A DNA stretch of 64,000 bases from Azospirillum ramasamyi (lineage in GTDB: Bacteria > Pseudomonadota > Alphaproteobacteria > Azospirillales > Azospirillaceae). The notes under the pieces are model-generated. The model saw only the letters and a list, made by a program, of their open reading frames with translations. It was not told where the DNA came from and did no database searches. The DNA lies in NCBI RefSeq assembly GCF_003233655.1, contig NZ_CP029832.1, forward strand, positions 411,001-475,000. The letters run 5' to 3'. Positions 1 to 8,362 of the stretch are shown piece by piece; positions within the stretch are counted from its first letter, which is position 1, and each line of letters starts with the position of its first letter. The position numbers were made by a program, and so were the translations under genes.

Positions 1-1730
1 ATGTCCATGAAGCGCAGCGCCAGATCCTCGAAGGCAACGTCGGGCGCCTCGTACATCACCCAGATGATCTTGGCCGCATCCATCGGCGAGCCGCCGCCCA
101 GCGCCAGGATCACGTCGGGCTGGAAGGCGTTGGCCAGGGCCACGCCCTTGCGCACCACCGCCAAGGTCGGGTCGGCGCTGACCTCGAAGAAGGTCTCCAC
201 CTCCAGCCCCAGCGACTTCAGGACGCGGACGCTGTCGGCGACATGGCCGTTCTCGAACAGGAAACGGTCGGTGACGATCAGGCAGCGCTTCTTGCCGCGC
301 AGCTCCTCGAGCGCGAAGGGCAGGCAGCCGCGGCGGAAGTAGATCGACTTGGGCAGCTTGTGCCACAGCATGTTCTCCGCCCTCTTCGCCACCGTCTTCC
401 TGTTGATCAGGTGCTGCGGCCCGACATTCTCCGAGATCGAGTTGCCGCCCCACGAGCCGCAGCCCAGCGTCAGCGACGGCGCGAGGCGGAAGTTGTAGAG
501 GTCGCCGATGCCGCCATGCGAGGACGGCGTGTTGATCAGGATGCGGGCGGTCTTCATCTTGTCGCCGAAATGGCGGATGCGGTCGGCCTGCTGGTCCTGG
601 TCGGTGTAGAGCACCGAGGTGTGGCCGATGCCGCCGAGGGCCACCAGGGCGGCGGCCGTGTCGCAGGCCGCCATGAAGTCCTTGGCGCGGTAGAGCGCCA
701 GGGTGGGCGACAGCTTCTCGTGGGCGAAGGGCTCGGTCTCGTCGACCTCCGACACCTCGGCGATCAGCACCTTGGTGGCGTGCGGCACCGTCACGCCGGC
801 CATGGCGGCGATGGCGTGGGCGGGCTGGCCGACGATGTCGGCATTCAGGTGGCCGTCGACCAGCAGAACCTTGCGCACGGCATCGGCCTCGCGGGCCGAC
901 AGGATGTAGCCGCCATGCTTGGCGAAGCGGTCGCGCACGGCGTCATAGACGGCATCGACCACCACCGCCGACTGTTCGGACGCGCAGACCACGCCGTTGT
1001 CGAAGGTCTTGGACATCAGGATGGAGGCGACGGCGCGCTTGATGTCGGCGAACTCGTCGATGACGGCGGGCGTGTTGCCGGCGCCGACGCCGATGGCGGG
1101 CTTGCCGGAGGAGTAGGCGGCCTTGACCATGCCCGGCCCGCCGGTGGCGAGGATCAGGTTGATGTCGGGATGGTGCATGACGGCGTTGGAGAGTTCCAGC
1201 GACGGCGTGTCGATCCAGCCGATGATGTCCTCGGGGGCGCCGGCCTCGACCGCGGCGGCGAGCACCAGGCGGGCGGCCTCGCAGGTCGATTTGCGGGCGC
1301 GGGGATGGGGGGAGATGACCAGGCCGTTGCGGGTCTTCAGCGCGATCAGCGCCTTGAAGATGGCGGTGGAGGTCGGGTTGGTGGTGGGGACGATGCCGCA
1401 GATCAGGCCGACCGGCTCGGCGATGGTGATGATGCCGCCGTCATCGTCCTCGGAAAGGACGCCGCAGGTCTTCTCGTCCTTGTACTTGTTGTAGATGTAT
1501 TCGGCGGCGAAGTGGTTCTTGATGACCTTGTCCTCCATCACGCCCATACCGGTCTCCGCCACCGCCATCTTGGCGAGCGGGATGCGGGCGTCGGCGGCGG
1601 CCAGCGCCGCGTTGCGGAAGATCAGGTCGACCGTCTCCTGCGGGAATTCGGCGAAGCGCGCTTGCGCCGCCTTCACGCGGGCGATCAGGGCGTTCAGGTC
1701 GGCGAGGGTCGTGACGGTCATGCTCATCAT
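1..1730 (-). CDS. adhE: Bifunctional aldehyde-alcohol dehydrogenase AdhE, 3' part outside window
   Basis: AdhE reduces acetyl-CoA to acetaldehyde and then ethanol with NADH. About 576 codons are visible; the family is usually near 870 residues, so the C-terminal third is beyond the left edge. The N-terminal CoA-dependent aldehyde dehydrogenase domain is complete: PTTNPTSTAIFKAL, a glycine-rich ATGGPGMVKAAYSSGKP stretch and the catalytic cysteine in NGVVCASEQS. The iron alcohol dehydrogenase domain starts near residue 455 and reaches LGGGSPMDAAKIIWVMYE; its metal-binding histidines are not in view. Met codons at 1730, 1727 and 1721 are in frame with no clear ribosome binding site, so the start is uncertain by three residues. 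It lies 170 bp downstream of fixK on the same strand. Low-oxygen control is likely from context, but I found no FNR-type box directly upstream. Confidence 0.93.
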   Translation of the reverse strand, partial: MMSMTVTTLADLNALIARVKAAQARFAEFPQETVDLIFRNAALAAADARIPLAKMAVAETGMGVMEDKVIKNHFAAEYIYNKYKDEKTCGVLSEDDDGGIITIAEPVGLICGIVPTTNPTSTAIFKALIALKTRNGLVISPHPRARKSTCEAARLVLAAAVEAGAPEDIIGWIDTPSLELSNAVMHHPDINLILATGGPGMVKAAYSSGKPAIGVGAGNTPAVIDEFADIKRAVASILMSKTFDNGVVCASEQSAVVVDAVYDAVRDRFAKHGGYILSAREADAVRKVLLVDGHLNADIVGQPAHAIAAMAGVTVPHATKVLIAEVSEVDETEPFAHEKLSPTLALYRAKDFMAACDTAAALVALGGIGHTSVLYTDQDQQADRIRHFGDKMKTARILINTPSSHGGIGDLYNFRLAPSLTLGCGSWGGNSISENVGPQHLINRKTVAKRAENMLWHKLPKSIYFRRGCLPFALEELRGKKRCLIVTDRFLFENGHVADSVRVLKSLGLEVETFFEVSADPTLAVVRKGVALANAFQPDVILALGGGSPMDAAKIIWVMYEAPDVAFEDLALRFMD

Positions 1731-1900
1731 CCACTTGCTGTCCGCGAGGAAGGCCGTGACGCCGTCGCGGTGATGGTGCGGAAAGGCCGTGGGATGTGCC
1801 GTTCAGGCGATCCGCTGCGGTCCCGGACGCCCAGCGAACATCCGGGGCGCCCGGCATACGGCCGGTTCTTTCGATGCTTTTGAAGATAGGCCGGTGAGGA

Positions 1901-2641
1901 TCAGAAGCCACCGGCGAGGTCGGCCAGGGCTTCGCGGTCCAGCAGTTCCAGCTTGCCGCCGACGAGGATGCGGATCAGGCGGGTCGACTTCAGCTTGGTC
2001 ATGGTGCGCGACACCGTTTCGGTGGTCAGGCCCAGATGGTCGGCGATGTCGCTGCGGCCCATCGGCAGGTCGATGGCGCGCTCGCCGCCCTTGCGGTCGC
2101 TGAGGCGCATCAGGAAGGTGGCGACCTTTTCGACGGCGGTCTTGCGGCCCAGCAGAACCATCTGGTCCTGCGCCGCCATCAGCTCCGACGTGGTGGCCGA
2201 CAGCAGCTTGCGGGCGAAGGCCGGCTGCGCGTCCATCATGGCGTCCAGCTCCAGCCGCGGAATGCGCTGGATCGTGGTCGCCGTGACGGTTTCGGCGGTG
2301 TAGAGATACTGGGCGGCGAAGGCCAGCCCCATCATGTCGCCGGCCTGCAGGAAGCCGATGATCTGGCGCCGGCCGTCGGGCAGCATCTTGTAGAGGCGGA
2401 CCATGCCGCTGATCACCCGGAACACCGAGCCGGCCGCATCGCCTTCGCTGAACACCGTGGCTTCGCGCTCGTAGACCTTGGAGTGGCCGAGGCCGGCCAG
2501 CGGATCGACGGGGTTGCGCGGCTGGATGGCGGCGTCCACACCGGCGCCGATGGCGGCATTCGGCGTCATCGCCAGGGCGGAGACCAGATAACCAGGAACG
2601 GCGCGGTTCGCGTGGGCGGCAATGGCGGCGTGCGTGGACAT
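1901..2641 (-). CDS. fixK: Crp/Fnr-family regulator, FixK type
   Basis: A 246-residue transcription factor with an N-terminal cyclic-nucleotide-binding-type beta barrel (about residues 45-160) and a C-terminal winged helix. The recognition helix contains TTETVSRTMTKL, the E-x-x-S-R signature of FNR/FixK proteins that bind TTGAT-N4-ATCAA-like sites. It lacks the N-terminal cysteine cluster of oxygen-labile FNR, so it is of the FixK kind, controlled through its own transcription. I chose the start at 2641 because GAGG lies six bases upstream; an in-frame ATG at 2692 has no such support. Neighbours are fixL, fixJ and a receiver-only regulator on the same strand, and candidate FixJ sites lie at 2761-2782 upstream. 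Targets probably include anaerobic genes on this replicon, which is inference. Confidence 0.88.
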   Translation of the reverse strand: MSTHAAIAAHANRAVPGYLVSALAMTPNAAIGAGVDAAIQPRNPVDPLAGLGHSKVYEREATVFSEGDAAGSVFRVISGMVRLYKMLPDGRRQIIGFLQAGDMMGLAFAAQYLYTAETVTATTIQRIPRLELDAMMDAQPAFARKLLSATTSELMAAQDQMVLLGRKTAVEKVATFLMRLSDRKGGERAIDLPMGRSDIADHLGLTTETVSRTMTKLKSTRLIRILVGGKLELLDREALADLAGGF

Positions 2642-2760
2642 GGTGGCCTCGACCTTTGCGGTGCGGTGCGCTCCGGCCGTTCCGGGGTGCATCTGATGAC
2701 CCGAAACTACCCACCCGATGCCACTCTGTGCAGTTCGGTGATGTACCTAAGGAAGTTTGC

Positions 2761-2782
2761 GTACGTAAGTCTACGTACGTAA
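2761..2782. promoter_or_regulatory. Candidate FixJ-binding sites upstream of fixK
   Basis: Three overlapping GTACGTA units lie here: GTACGTAA at 2761-2768, CTACGTAC (reverse of GTACGTAG) at 2771-2778 and GTACGTAA at 2775-2782. As I remember it, the in vitro selected Sinorhizobium FixJ class I site is GTAMGTAG, which the middle unit matches exactly on the minus strand. The block lies 120-141 bp upstream of the fixK start, in the only gap between fixK and the regulator gene before it. Confidence 0.55.
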
Positions 2783-2796
2783 CGGACCATACGGGG

Positions 2797-3207
2797 TCAG
2801 GCGGCGGCCGGCGAGGACATCAGCCCGTTCAGCATGTCGATCAACTGGCCCTCGTCGAACGGCTTCTCCAGCACGGCGATGACGCCGGCCTCGCGGGCAC
2901 GGGCGAAGGTCGCGGGGTCGCCGCGGCCGGACACCATGATCACCGGCATTCCATGCAGATCGCCGCGGTGGCGCTCCAGGAATTCCAGTCCGCTCATCAC
3001 CGGCATGTGCAGGTCGAGAACCAGGCAGCCCTGCGGGTTGCCGTCGTAGCGGTCGAGAAACTCGCGGCAGGACGAGAAGTCCCGCACGTCGAAGGAGAAG
3101 GCTTCCAGCAGCGCTTTCAGGGAGTCGCGGACCGGCTCGTCGTCGTCGACGATGTGGACGATTCCGGCACCCGGCATTCCGCCCGGCCCGTTGCCCAAAT
3201 GATCCAT
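2797..3207 (-). CDS. Receiver-only response regulator, FixJ-like receiver
   Basis: A 136-residue single receiver (REC) domain with no output domain. The acidic pocket is HIVDDDEPVRDSL, the likely phospho-acceptor is Asp65 in CLVLDLHMPVMSG, a serine follows in IMVSGRGD, and a lysine lies in LEKPFDEGQL. The receiver resembles that of the neighbouring FixJ more than chemotaxis CheY. It is transcribed after fixJ with a 124-bp gap holding an FNR/FixK-type box, and before fixK. Such stand-alone receivers can act as phosphate sinks or as anti-kinase modulators. Feedback control of FixL is a reasonable guess here but is not shown by the sequence. Confidence 0.85.
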   Translation of the reverse strand: MDHLGNGPGGMPGAGIVHIVDDDEPVRDSLKALLEAFSFDVRDFSSCREFLDRYDGNPQGCLVLDLHMPVMSGLEFLERHRGDLHGMPVIMVSGRGDPATFARAREAGVIAVLEKPFDEGQLIDMLNGLMSSPAAA

Positions 3208-3321
3208 GACGGCCTCCGAACTTCCATACAGACAAGACGACGCCGACGGTGCGGCGCGTCATGGAAGATAAAAGGCCGCGCAGGACGCCGATATAAGGAC
3301 GATTGCGTATGCGGCATGTTT

Positions 3322-3335
3322 TTGATGCAGATCAC
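3322..3335. promoter_or_regulatory. Candidate FNR/FixK box between fixJ and the receiver-only gene
   Basis: TTGATGCAGATCAC matches TTGAT-N4-ATCAA at nine of ten defined bases. It overlaps the fixJ stop codon and lies about 115-128 bp upstream of the receiver-only gene start at 3207, so it could activate that gene from an internal promoter. Confidence 0.5.
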
Positions 3336-4048
3336 ATGCCGCCGGGGACCACGCCCGCGGCGATCGCCATGCGCACCAGGGCCGGCAGGCTGTCGGCCCG
3401 CATCTTCTCCATCACGCGGGCGCGGTGGATCTCCACGGTGCGCGGGCTGATCGACAGTTCGAAGGCGATGATCTTGTTCGACTTGCCGGCCACCAGCCAG
3501 CGCAGGACGTCCATTTCCCGCGGCGTCAGCGCGGCGAGGCGGTCCATGACCTCCGGCGGTGCGGAGGCGGCGGGCGCGGGGGCCGGCTGTTCCGGGGCCG
3601 CGGCCGGCTGGGCGGCGGCGGCCGTCCGGCATTCCGCCGCGCGGGCCAGGGCCAGGGCGGAGCGCACGGCGGCGAGCAGCGCCTCCTCCTCGAACGGCTT
3701 CTCGACGAAATCGACCGCCCCCGCCTTCATGGCGCGCACGGCGAGCGGAACGTCGCCATGGCCGGTCATCACCACCACCGGCATGGCATGGCCGCCGCTG
3801 GCCAGCCGCTCCTGCAGGTCCAGGCCGCTCATCTGCGGCATCCGCACGTCGACCAGCAGGCAGCCGGGGCGCGACGGCGCGCCGGACTCCAGGAAGGCGA
3901 GCGGGGTGGAGAAGCTCTCCGCCCGGAAGCCGGCGCAGTCCAGCAGAACCTCCAGGGAATCGCGGATCGCGTCGTCGTCGTCCACGATGAAGACGGTGAG
4001 GTCGGAGGCGATGTCCGATCCGGTCTGGGGCATGGTGTCAGCTGGCAT
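3332..4048 (-). CDS. fixJ: Two-component response regulator FixJ
   Basis: A 238-residue NarL/FixJ-family regulator: receiver domain at about 17-135 with likely phospho-acceptor Asp67 (CLLVDVRMPQMSG), then an unusually long Ala/Pro-rich linker, then a LuxR-type helix-turn-helix (LTPREMDVLRWL, SNKIIAFELSISPRTVEIHR). In rhizobia FixJ is phosphorylated by FixL at low oxygen and activates fixK. The start at 4048 is preferred because GGAGG sits six bases upstream; it overlaps the fixL stop by 11 bp, which implies translational coupling. A second Met at 4033 has no ribosome binding site. Confidence 0.9.
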   Translation of the reverse strand: MPADTMPQTGSDIASDLTVFIVDDDDAIRDSLEVLLDCAGFRAESFSTPLAFLESGAPSRPGCLLVDVRMPQMSGLDLQERLASGGHAMPVVVMTGHGDVPLAVRAMKAGAVDFVEKPFEEEALLAAVRSALALARAAECRTAAAAQPAAAPEQPAPAPAASAPPEVMDRLAALTPREMDVLRWLVAGKSNKIIAFELSISPRTVEIHRARVMEKMRADSLPALVRMAIAAGVVPGGM

Positions 4049-5606
4049 CGCCGGCCTCCGGTGCGGCGTCCGGTGCGGACAGCGGAACGGTGAAGGAGAA
4101 GCAGGCGCCCGCCGAGGGCGGCGGTCCCGGCGGCTCCAGCCACAGGCGCCCGCCATGGGCCTCGATGATCGAGCGGCAGATCGACAGGCCGAGCCCCATG
4201 CCGTTGCTCTTGGTGGTGACGAAAGGCTGGAACAGTTGGGCGCGCACCGTCTCCGGCACGCCGGGGCCGCTGTCGCTGACGGCGACGCGGCGGAAGGCGG
4301 GCTCGCCCGGCTCCGCTCCGGTGTGGACGGTCAGCACGCGCCGCCCGCCCGCCGGGGTTCCCTGCGCCATCGACTCGATCGCGTTGCGGACGAGGTTGAG
4401 GATCACCTGCTGGACCTGCACCTTGTCGATGAGGACCAGCGGATCGTCGGCGTCGAAGTCGAAGCGCACATGCAGTTCGCGGTCCTTGGCGCCGACCAGG
4501 GCGAGCGCGCTCGCCTCCTCCACCACCTTGTTGAGCGGCTCGACGGTGCGGTGGGTCTGGCCCTTCTCGATGAAGCTGCGCAGGTGGCGGATGATCTGGC
4601 CGGCGCGGGTGGCCTGGGCGCTCGCCTTGTCCACCATGTCCATCGCCTTGGACACGGCTTCCGGCCGCTCCATCAGCCGCTTGGCGGCCTTGGCGTAGTT
4701 GATGACGGCGGTCAGCGGCTGATTCAGCTCATGCGCCAGCGTCGAGGCCATCTGCCCCATGGCGCTGACCCGGCTGACATGCAGCAGTTCCGACTGGAGT
4801 TCCTGCAGGCGCCGTTCGGTGGCCTGCCGCTCGGTCAGGTCGCGGACGAAGCCGGTGAAGCAGCGCCGGCCGGCGAGCAGGACCTCCCCCACCGCCAGTT
4901 CCATCGGGAAGACCGAGCCGTCGCTCCGCTGGCCGGAGACGATGCGGCCGATGCCGATGATGCGGCGCTCCCCCGTCCGCCCGTAGCGCTCCAGATAGCC
5001 GTCATGCTGCTCGCGGTAGGGCGAGGGCATCAGCATGCTGATGTTGCGGCCGAGGACGTCGGCAGCCGTGTAGCCGAACAGCCGTTCGGCGGCCGGACTG
5101 AAGGATTCGATCAACCCGGCCTCGTCGATGACGATGATGGCTTCCGGCACGGTTTGCAGGATGGAGGTCAGCCGCGCCTCGCGCTCGCGCAGCGCCGTCT
5201 CCGCCTGCTTGGCCGCGGTCAGGTCGCGGATGATGCCGATATAGACGGGGGCGCCGTCCTGGCTCGCCTCGCCGATCGACAGATCCATGGGGAAGCAGGA
5301 GCCGTCCTTGCGCAGGCCGGTCACCTCGCGGCCGATCCCGATGATGCGGCGCTCTCCCGTCCGGCGGTAGCGCTCCAGGTAGCCGTCATGCTCCTCGCGA
5401 TAGGGCGGCGGCATCAGCATCTTGACGTTGCTGCCGATCACCTCGGCCGCGGTCCAGCCGAACAACTGCTCGCAGGCGGGGTTGAAGGTCTTGATCCGAC
5501 CCCGGTCGTCGATGATGACGATCCCGTCCGGCACGGTATCCAGCATCGCCTGCAGCTGCGAAAGCGCGTCCAGGGTTTCGTCCCGGAGGTCGTCGGCCAC
5601 GTCCAA
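4038..5606 (-). CDS. fixL: Oxygen-sensing histidine kinase FixL with two haem-type PAS domains
   Basis: A 522-residue cytosolic sensor kinase with no membrane segment: PAS1 at about 15-130, PAS2 at about 140-260, then the dimerisation/phospho-acceptor helix with His292 (LAHELNQPLTAV) and an ATPase domain (NLVRNAIESM, DSGPGVP, GMGLGLSICRSIIEAHGG). PAS2 has His201 in HDGYLERY and Arg221 in IIGIGR, equivalent to the haem-ligand His200 and distal Arg220 I recall for Bradyrhizobium FixL. PAS1 carries the same pair, His73 and Arg93. Haem FixL kinases autophosphorylate when oxygen leaves the haem and pass phosphate to FixJ. It is the first gene of the fixL-fixJ unit. Having two potential haem sites is unusual compared with the classical protein. 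Confidence 0.92.
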   Translation of the reverse strand: MDVADDLRDETLDALSQLQAMLDTVPDGIVIIDDRGRIKTFNPACEQLFGWTAAEVIGSNVKMLMPPPYREEHDGYLERYRRTGERRIIGIGREVTGLRKDGSCFPMDLSIGEASQDGAPVYIGIIRDLTAAKQAETALREREARLTSILQTVPEAIIVIDEAGLIESFSPAAERLFGYTAADVLGRNISMLMPSPYREQHDGYLERYGRTGERRIIGIGRIVSGQRSDGSVFPMELAVGEVLLAGRRCFTGFVRDLTERQATERRLQELQSELLHVSRVSAMGQMASTLAHELNQPLTAVINYAKAAKRLMERPEAVSKAMDMVDKASAQATRAGQIIRHLRSFIEKGQTHRTVEPLNKVVEEASALALVGAKDRELHVRFDFDADDPLVLIDKVQVQQVILNLVRNAIESMAQGTPAGGRRVLTVHTGAEPGEPAFRRVAVSDSGPGVPETVRAQLFQPFVTTKSNGMGLGLSICRSIIEAHGGRLWLEPPGPPPSAGACFSFTVPLSAPDAAPEAGDAS

Positions 5607-5672
5607 ACCCTCTTAAATTAATGTCGATCCTTACCCGTCCTTGCCAACAGAGTAGTTGAGTACAACCATCGG

Positions 5673-6797
5673 TCAAGGCTCCAGATCCGGCGAAGGGGCC
5701 ACCGCCCCGCTGCAGAGGGCATCCAGCTCCAGATCGTCGACCGCGAGATTCTTGGCTTTGGCCTCCACTTCGAAATCGGCCCAGGACAGGTGATCGGCCA
5801 CCAGTCGGTTTACGGCGCGGTTCCACATGCGCTGCGAATGGGCGCGCAAATCCTTCGTGGTCAGCCCGCGCGCCGCCAGCGCCGTATAGTCCGGCAGGCT
5901 GTCGGCCGGCCAGTCCGCTAGCAGATCCTCGCGCGACACGCTGATATGGGCGACCGGGCGCACCCCGCGCCAGGAGCCGGTGACGGCGGCGATCCGCCGA
6001 TCGTCGGGGCGCAGATACTCCCCCCGCGTGTGGACCCAGTGATGGTGGAGGTCGAGAACGATCGGCACGGCGTCGGCCAGCGGCAGCAGGTCGTCCAGGC
6101 CGAAGGACATCTCGTCGTTCTCGACGGTCAGCAGGTTGCGGGCATCCTCCGACAGCAGGGCGAGGCCGCGGCGGAAGCCGGCGATCCCCTCCCCGCGCCC
6201 GCCGCCATGGATGTTGACATGCGCGCCCTGCGGGTGCCAACAGCCGGCCAGCCCCATCATCCGCAGGATGTCGGCATGGTATTCCAGCTCCGCCACCGCG
6301 TTTTCGAGGGTGGACGGGGTGGCGCTGTTGAGGACGCAGTACTGGTCCGGGTGCAGGCCGATGCGGATGCCCGCCTCCCTCGCCTTGCGGCCGGCATGCT
6401 CCAGCCCGCTCCGCACCAGCGCCCGGATGCCCGGCTGGCGATAGAGCGGCCGTCCGACCTCGTGGGTGTAGGCCGGCAGCAGCCCGCTGTTGACGCGCAG
6501 CAGGCGGCGGTAGGCCGGATGCCGGGCGACCTCGTCCAGCTGCAGCTGCAGGGCCAGCAGGTTGCGGCGCAGCACCTCCGTCAGCTTTTCCTCGGCGCGG
6601 GCGGGGCCCAGCCTGGTCAGCGTCGCGATGGTGACGGTGCCGGGATTCATGCGCTTGGCAAGTCCGGCGTCGCCATCGGGCGGCACATACTGGCAGCACC
6701 AGCCGAAGCGGGGGTGGCGGAGGACGGGATCGGAGAGCTGTCGGGCATCGGTCGGCAACGTGAAGCGGAGGGGCCACTTGATATGGACCGCCGACAC
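5673..6797 (-). CDS. uvsE: UV damage endonuclease UvdE/UvsE family
   Basis: This TIM-barrel endonuclease nicks DNA 5' to UV photoproducts and other lesions. About 374 residues. Family features: HPRFGWCCQYVPP near the start, MNPGTVTIATLTRLG, the metal-ligand histidines and acids in GIRIGLHPDQYCVLN, AHVNIHGGGRGEG, LLTVENDEMSF, VLDLHHHWV and VAHISVSRE. The frame is open much further upstream, but that part overlaps the preceding gene and looks like non-coding Arg/Gly-rich sequence. I take a GTG at 6797 as the likeliest start; the ATG at 6808 is out of frame. It follows the gene ending at 6827 closely on the same strand and may be cotranscribed with the replication-type genes. A tail of about 40 residues after the conserved region is probably lineage-specific. 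Confidence 0.85.
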   Translation of the reverse strand: MSAVHIKWPLRFTLPTDARQLSDPVLRHPRFGWCCQYVPPDGDAGLAKRMNPGTVTIATLTRLGPARAEEKLTEVLRRNLLALQLQLDEVARHPAYRRLLRVNSGLLPAYTHEVGRPLYRQPGIRALVRSGLEHAGRKAREAGIRIGLHPDQYCVLNSATPSTLENAVAELEYHADILRMMGLAGCWHPQGAHVNIHGGGRGEGIAGFRRGLALLSEDARNLLTVENDEMSFGLDDLLPLADAVPIVLDLHHHWVHTRGEYLRPDDRRIAAVTGSWRGVRPVAHISVSREDLLADWPADSLPDYTALAARGLTTKDLRAHSQRMWNRAVNRLVADHLSWADFEVEAKAKNLAVDDLELDALCSGAVAPSPDLEP

Positions 6798-6826
6798 CCA
6801 CCGTCCATCGCCGGGACCGGCCCTCC

Positions 6827-7504
6827 TCACCCCGCCCCGCCCATCCGGCGCAGCGCCCCGGTCGCGACCGCCTGCAGGCCCAAGCCGCGGGCGTCGCACG
6901 GGGCGGCTGCGGCGAGCGCCCCCAGCCGGCCGGCCAGCGCGCGTTCGGGGGCGCACAGCTCCTCGCACAGGGCGCGCATCTCGGCGATGGAGGGGCGCCA
7001 TTTCCGGCTGCGGCGCCAGTTGCGGGCGGCGGCATCGATGACCCAGGCCGGGTATTCGCCCAGATCCTCGGCCCAGTCGAGCGCCATCATCCGTTCCACC
7101 TCGGGCGACAGACCCTTGGCCGGGAAATGGCTGAGCAGGGTGAGGACGCGGCCGAGAAGATGGTCGCTGTCGGCCGGGACCAGCACGGTGGCGTACAGCT
7201 CCTCAAGGCTCCGGCGGGCGAGCGAGGCCTGGGCGGCGGTAACGCCGTCGGGCGGCGACCACAGCTCGATCATGCCGTCGAATCCGTCCTCGCCGAAGCG
7301 CGGGCGGCGGTCGGTTCGGCCCTGGGCCAGAAGCTGCCGAATCACGGGCGGCAGCGCGGCGGTCAGCCGGGCCTGCCGGTTGGGCGCAGGCAGCGCCGGA
7401 TCGAAGGCAGCGGCCAGTGAGGTCGGGACGGCCGAGGATGGGGCCAGCGGGGACGGGTTGCGTGGCAGGGCGGTGATGGTGGCGCTTGTCCTGGGGGCTT
7501 TCAT
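6827..7504 (-). CDS. Unrecognised replicon-associated protein
   Basis: A 225-residue soluble protein I cannot assign. The first 45 residues are Pro/Ala/Ser-rich, followed by a mostly helical region. A Trp/Arg cluster (ARNWRRSRKWRPSIAEM) followed by RALCEEL is reminiscent of phage or plasmid replication accessory proteins, but this is a weak impression. It starts 12 bp after the helix-turn-helix gene upstream, with AAAAGGGG seven bases before the ATG, and ends 29 bp before uvsE. This suggests an operon running away from the iteron origin. A helicase-loading or initiator-assisting role would fit the position only. Confidence 0.6.
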   Translation of the reverse strand: MKAPRTSATITALPRNPSPLAPSSAVPTSLAAAFDPALPAPNRQARLTAALPPVIRQLLAQGRTDRRPRFGEDGFDGMIELWSPPDGVTAAQASLARRSLEELYATVLVPADSDHLLGRVLTLLSHFPAKGLSPEVERMMALDWAEDLGEYPAWVIDAAARNWRRSRKWRPSIAEMRALCEELCAPERALAGRLGALAAAAPCDARGLGLQAVATGALRRMGGAG

Positions 7505-7516
7505 CGCTTTCCCCTT

Positions 7517-8362
7517 TTACGACCAGGAGGGGGTGACTGTGCGCTGGCGCAGCTCCGCGGCGGCGGCGGCCCAGGCGCCCAGGCGCTGTTCGGCCGCAGG
7601 GGGCGGACGGTTGGTTACGGCGTTCGCCGTCGCGGATGGGCGGTCGCGGACGACCGGGGCCTTGCCCGCCGCGGCATCCTGGGCCAGCCAGGCGCGCCAG
7701 GCGGACGAGACGTCGCGGTAGCGGTAGCCGTGGGCCCGGCAGCGCAGGATGAAGCCTTCGACATGGCGGCCGAGGTCGATCTCGGCGTGACGCGCCTTGG
7801 CCCAGGCGAGATCGTCGGCGGTCGGCATCCAGTCTTCGGGAACCGTCCGCGCCTGACCATGCCCGCCCGAAGCGTGCGAGTCCGGAATCTGTTTGGAATG
7901 GACCTGTTCCTGACTCGCAGGCGGACAGGGGATGTGCATGTCCGAGTCATCCCTGTCGGCGGGCCGGACAGGGCGGGCGGCGGCGGAATCCTGCCGGGAG
8001 TCCCGGTGGGAATCTTCTGCGGCACTGTCCTCGGCATAGGCCGGGGTGAATCGCAGGCGGTAGAGGCAGGACAGGCGGGCGCCGTCGCGGCCGCGACGAT
8101 GCTCGACCCCGACCAGACCGATGTCGCTCAGGCCCTGGATGATACGGTTGATGGTGGGGCGCGACCGCTTCAGCTTGGCGGCCAATGTCGATTGCGACGG
8201 CCAGCACAGGCCGTCCTCGTCGGCGAAGGTGGCGAGCGCCGCCAGAACGGCGAAGCCGTCGGCGTCCAGGCCGGGATGGTCCAGCCACCAGGCGGGAATC
8301 CGTCCCCATCGTCTGGTGTCGGGGGGATTTGCCGCTGTTGCGGATTGTGTCGGTGTGGGCAT
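7517..8362 (-). CDS. Helix-turn-helix replication-type protein next to the origin
   Basis: A 281-residue protein. Residues about 20-115 form a winged helix-turn-helix of the HTH_36 type (GLCWPSQSTLAAKLKRSRPTINRIIQGLSDIGLV). A variable Ser/Asp/Arg-rich linker follows, and a C-terminal block near 185-240 (WMPTADDLAWAKARHAEIDL, FILRCRAHGYRYRDVSSAW) resembles the C-terminal part of phage O-like replication proteins. The start at 8362 is chosen because GGAG lies eight bases upstream. It is transcribed away from the iteron region and diverges from the initiator gene at 9130. An origin-binding or auxiliary replication role is inferred from fold and place. Confidence 0.7.
   Translation of the reverse strand: MPTPTQSATAANPPDTRRWGRIPAWWLDHPGLDADGFAVLAALATFADEDGLCWPSQSTLAAKLKRSRPTINRIIQGLSDIGLVGVEHRRGRDGARLSCLYRLRFTPAYAEDSAAEDSHRDSRQDSAAARPVRPADRDDSDMHIPCPPASQEQVHSKQIPDSHASGGHGQARTVPEDWMPTADDLAWAKARHAEIDLGRHVEGFILRCRAHGYRYRDVSSAWRAWLAQDAAAGKAPVVRDRPSATANAVTNRPPPAAEQRLGAWAAAAAELRQRTVTPSWS

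Noticed and set aside
243..1883. A 546-codon plus-strand frame over adhE
   Set aside because: Gly/Val/Arg/His-rich antisense image of the conserved AdhE coding sequence on the minus strand.
6806..6808. ATG as the start of uvsE
   Set aside because: It is out of frame with the UvdE coding sequence; the in-frame GTG at 6797 is preferred.
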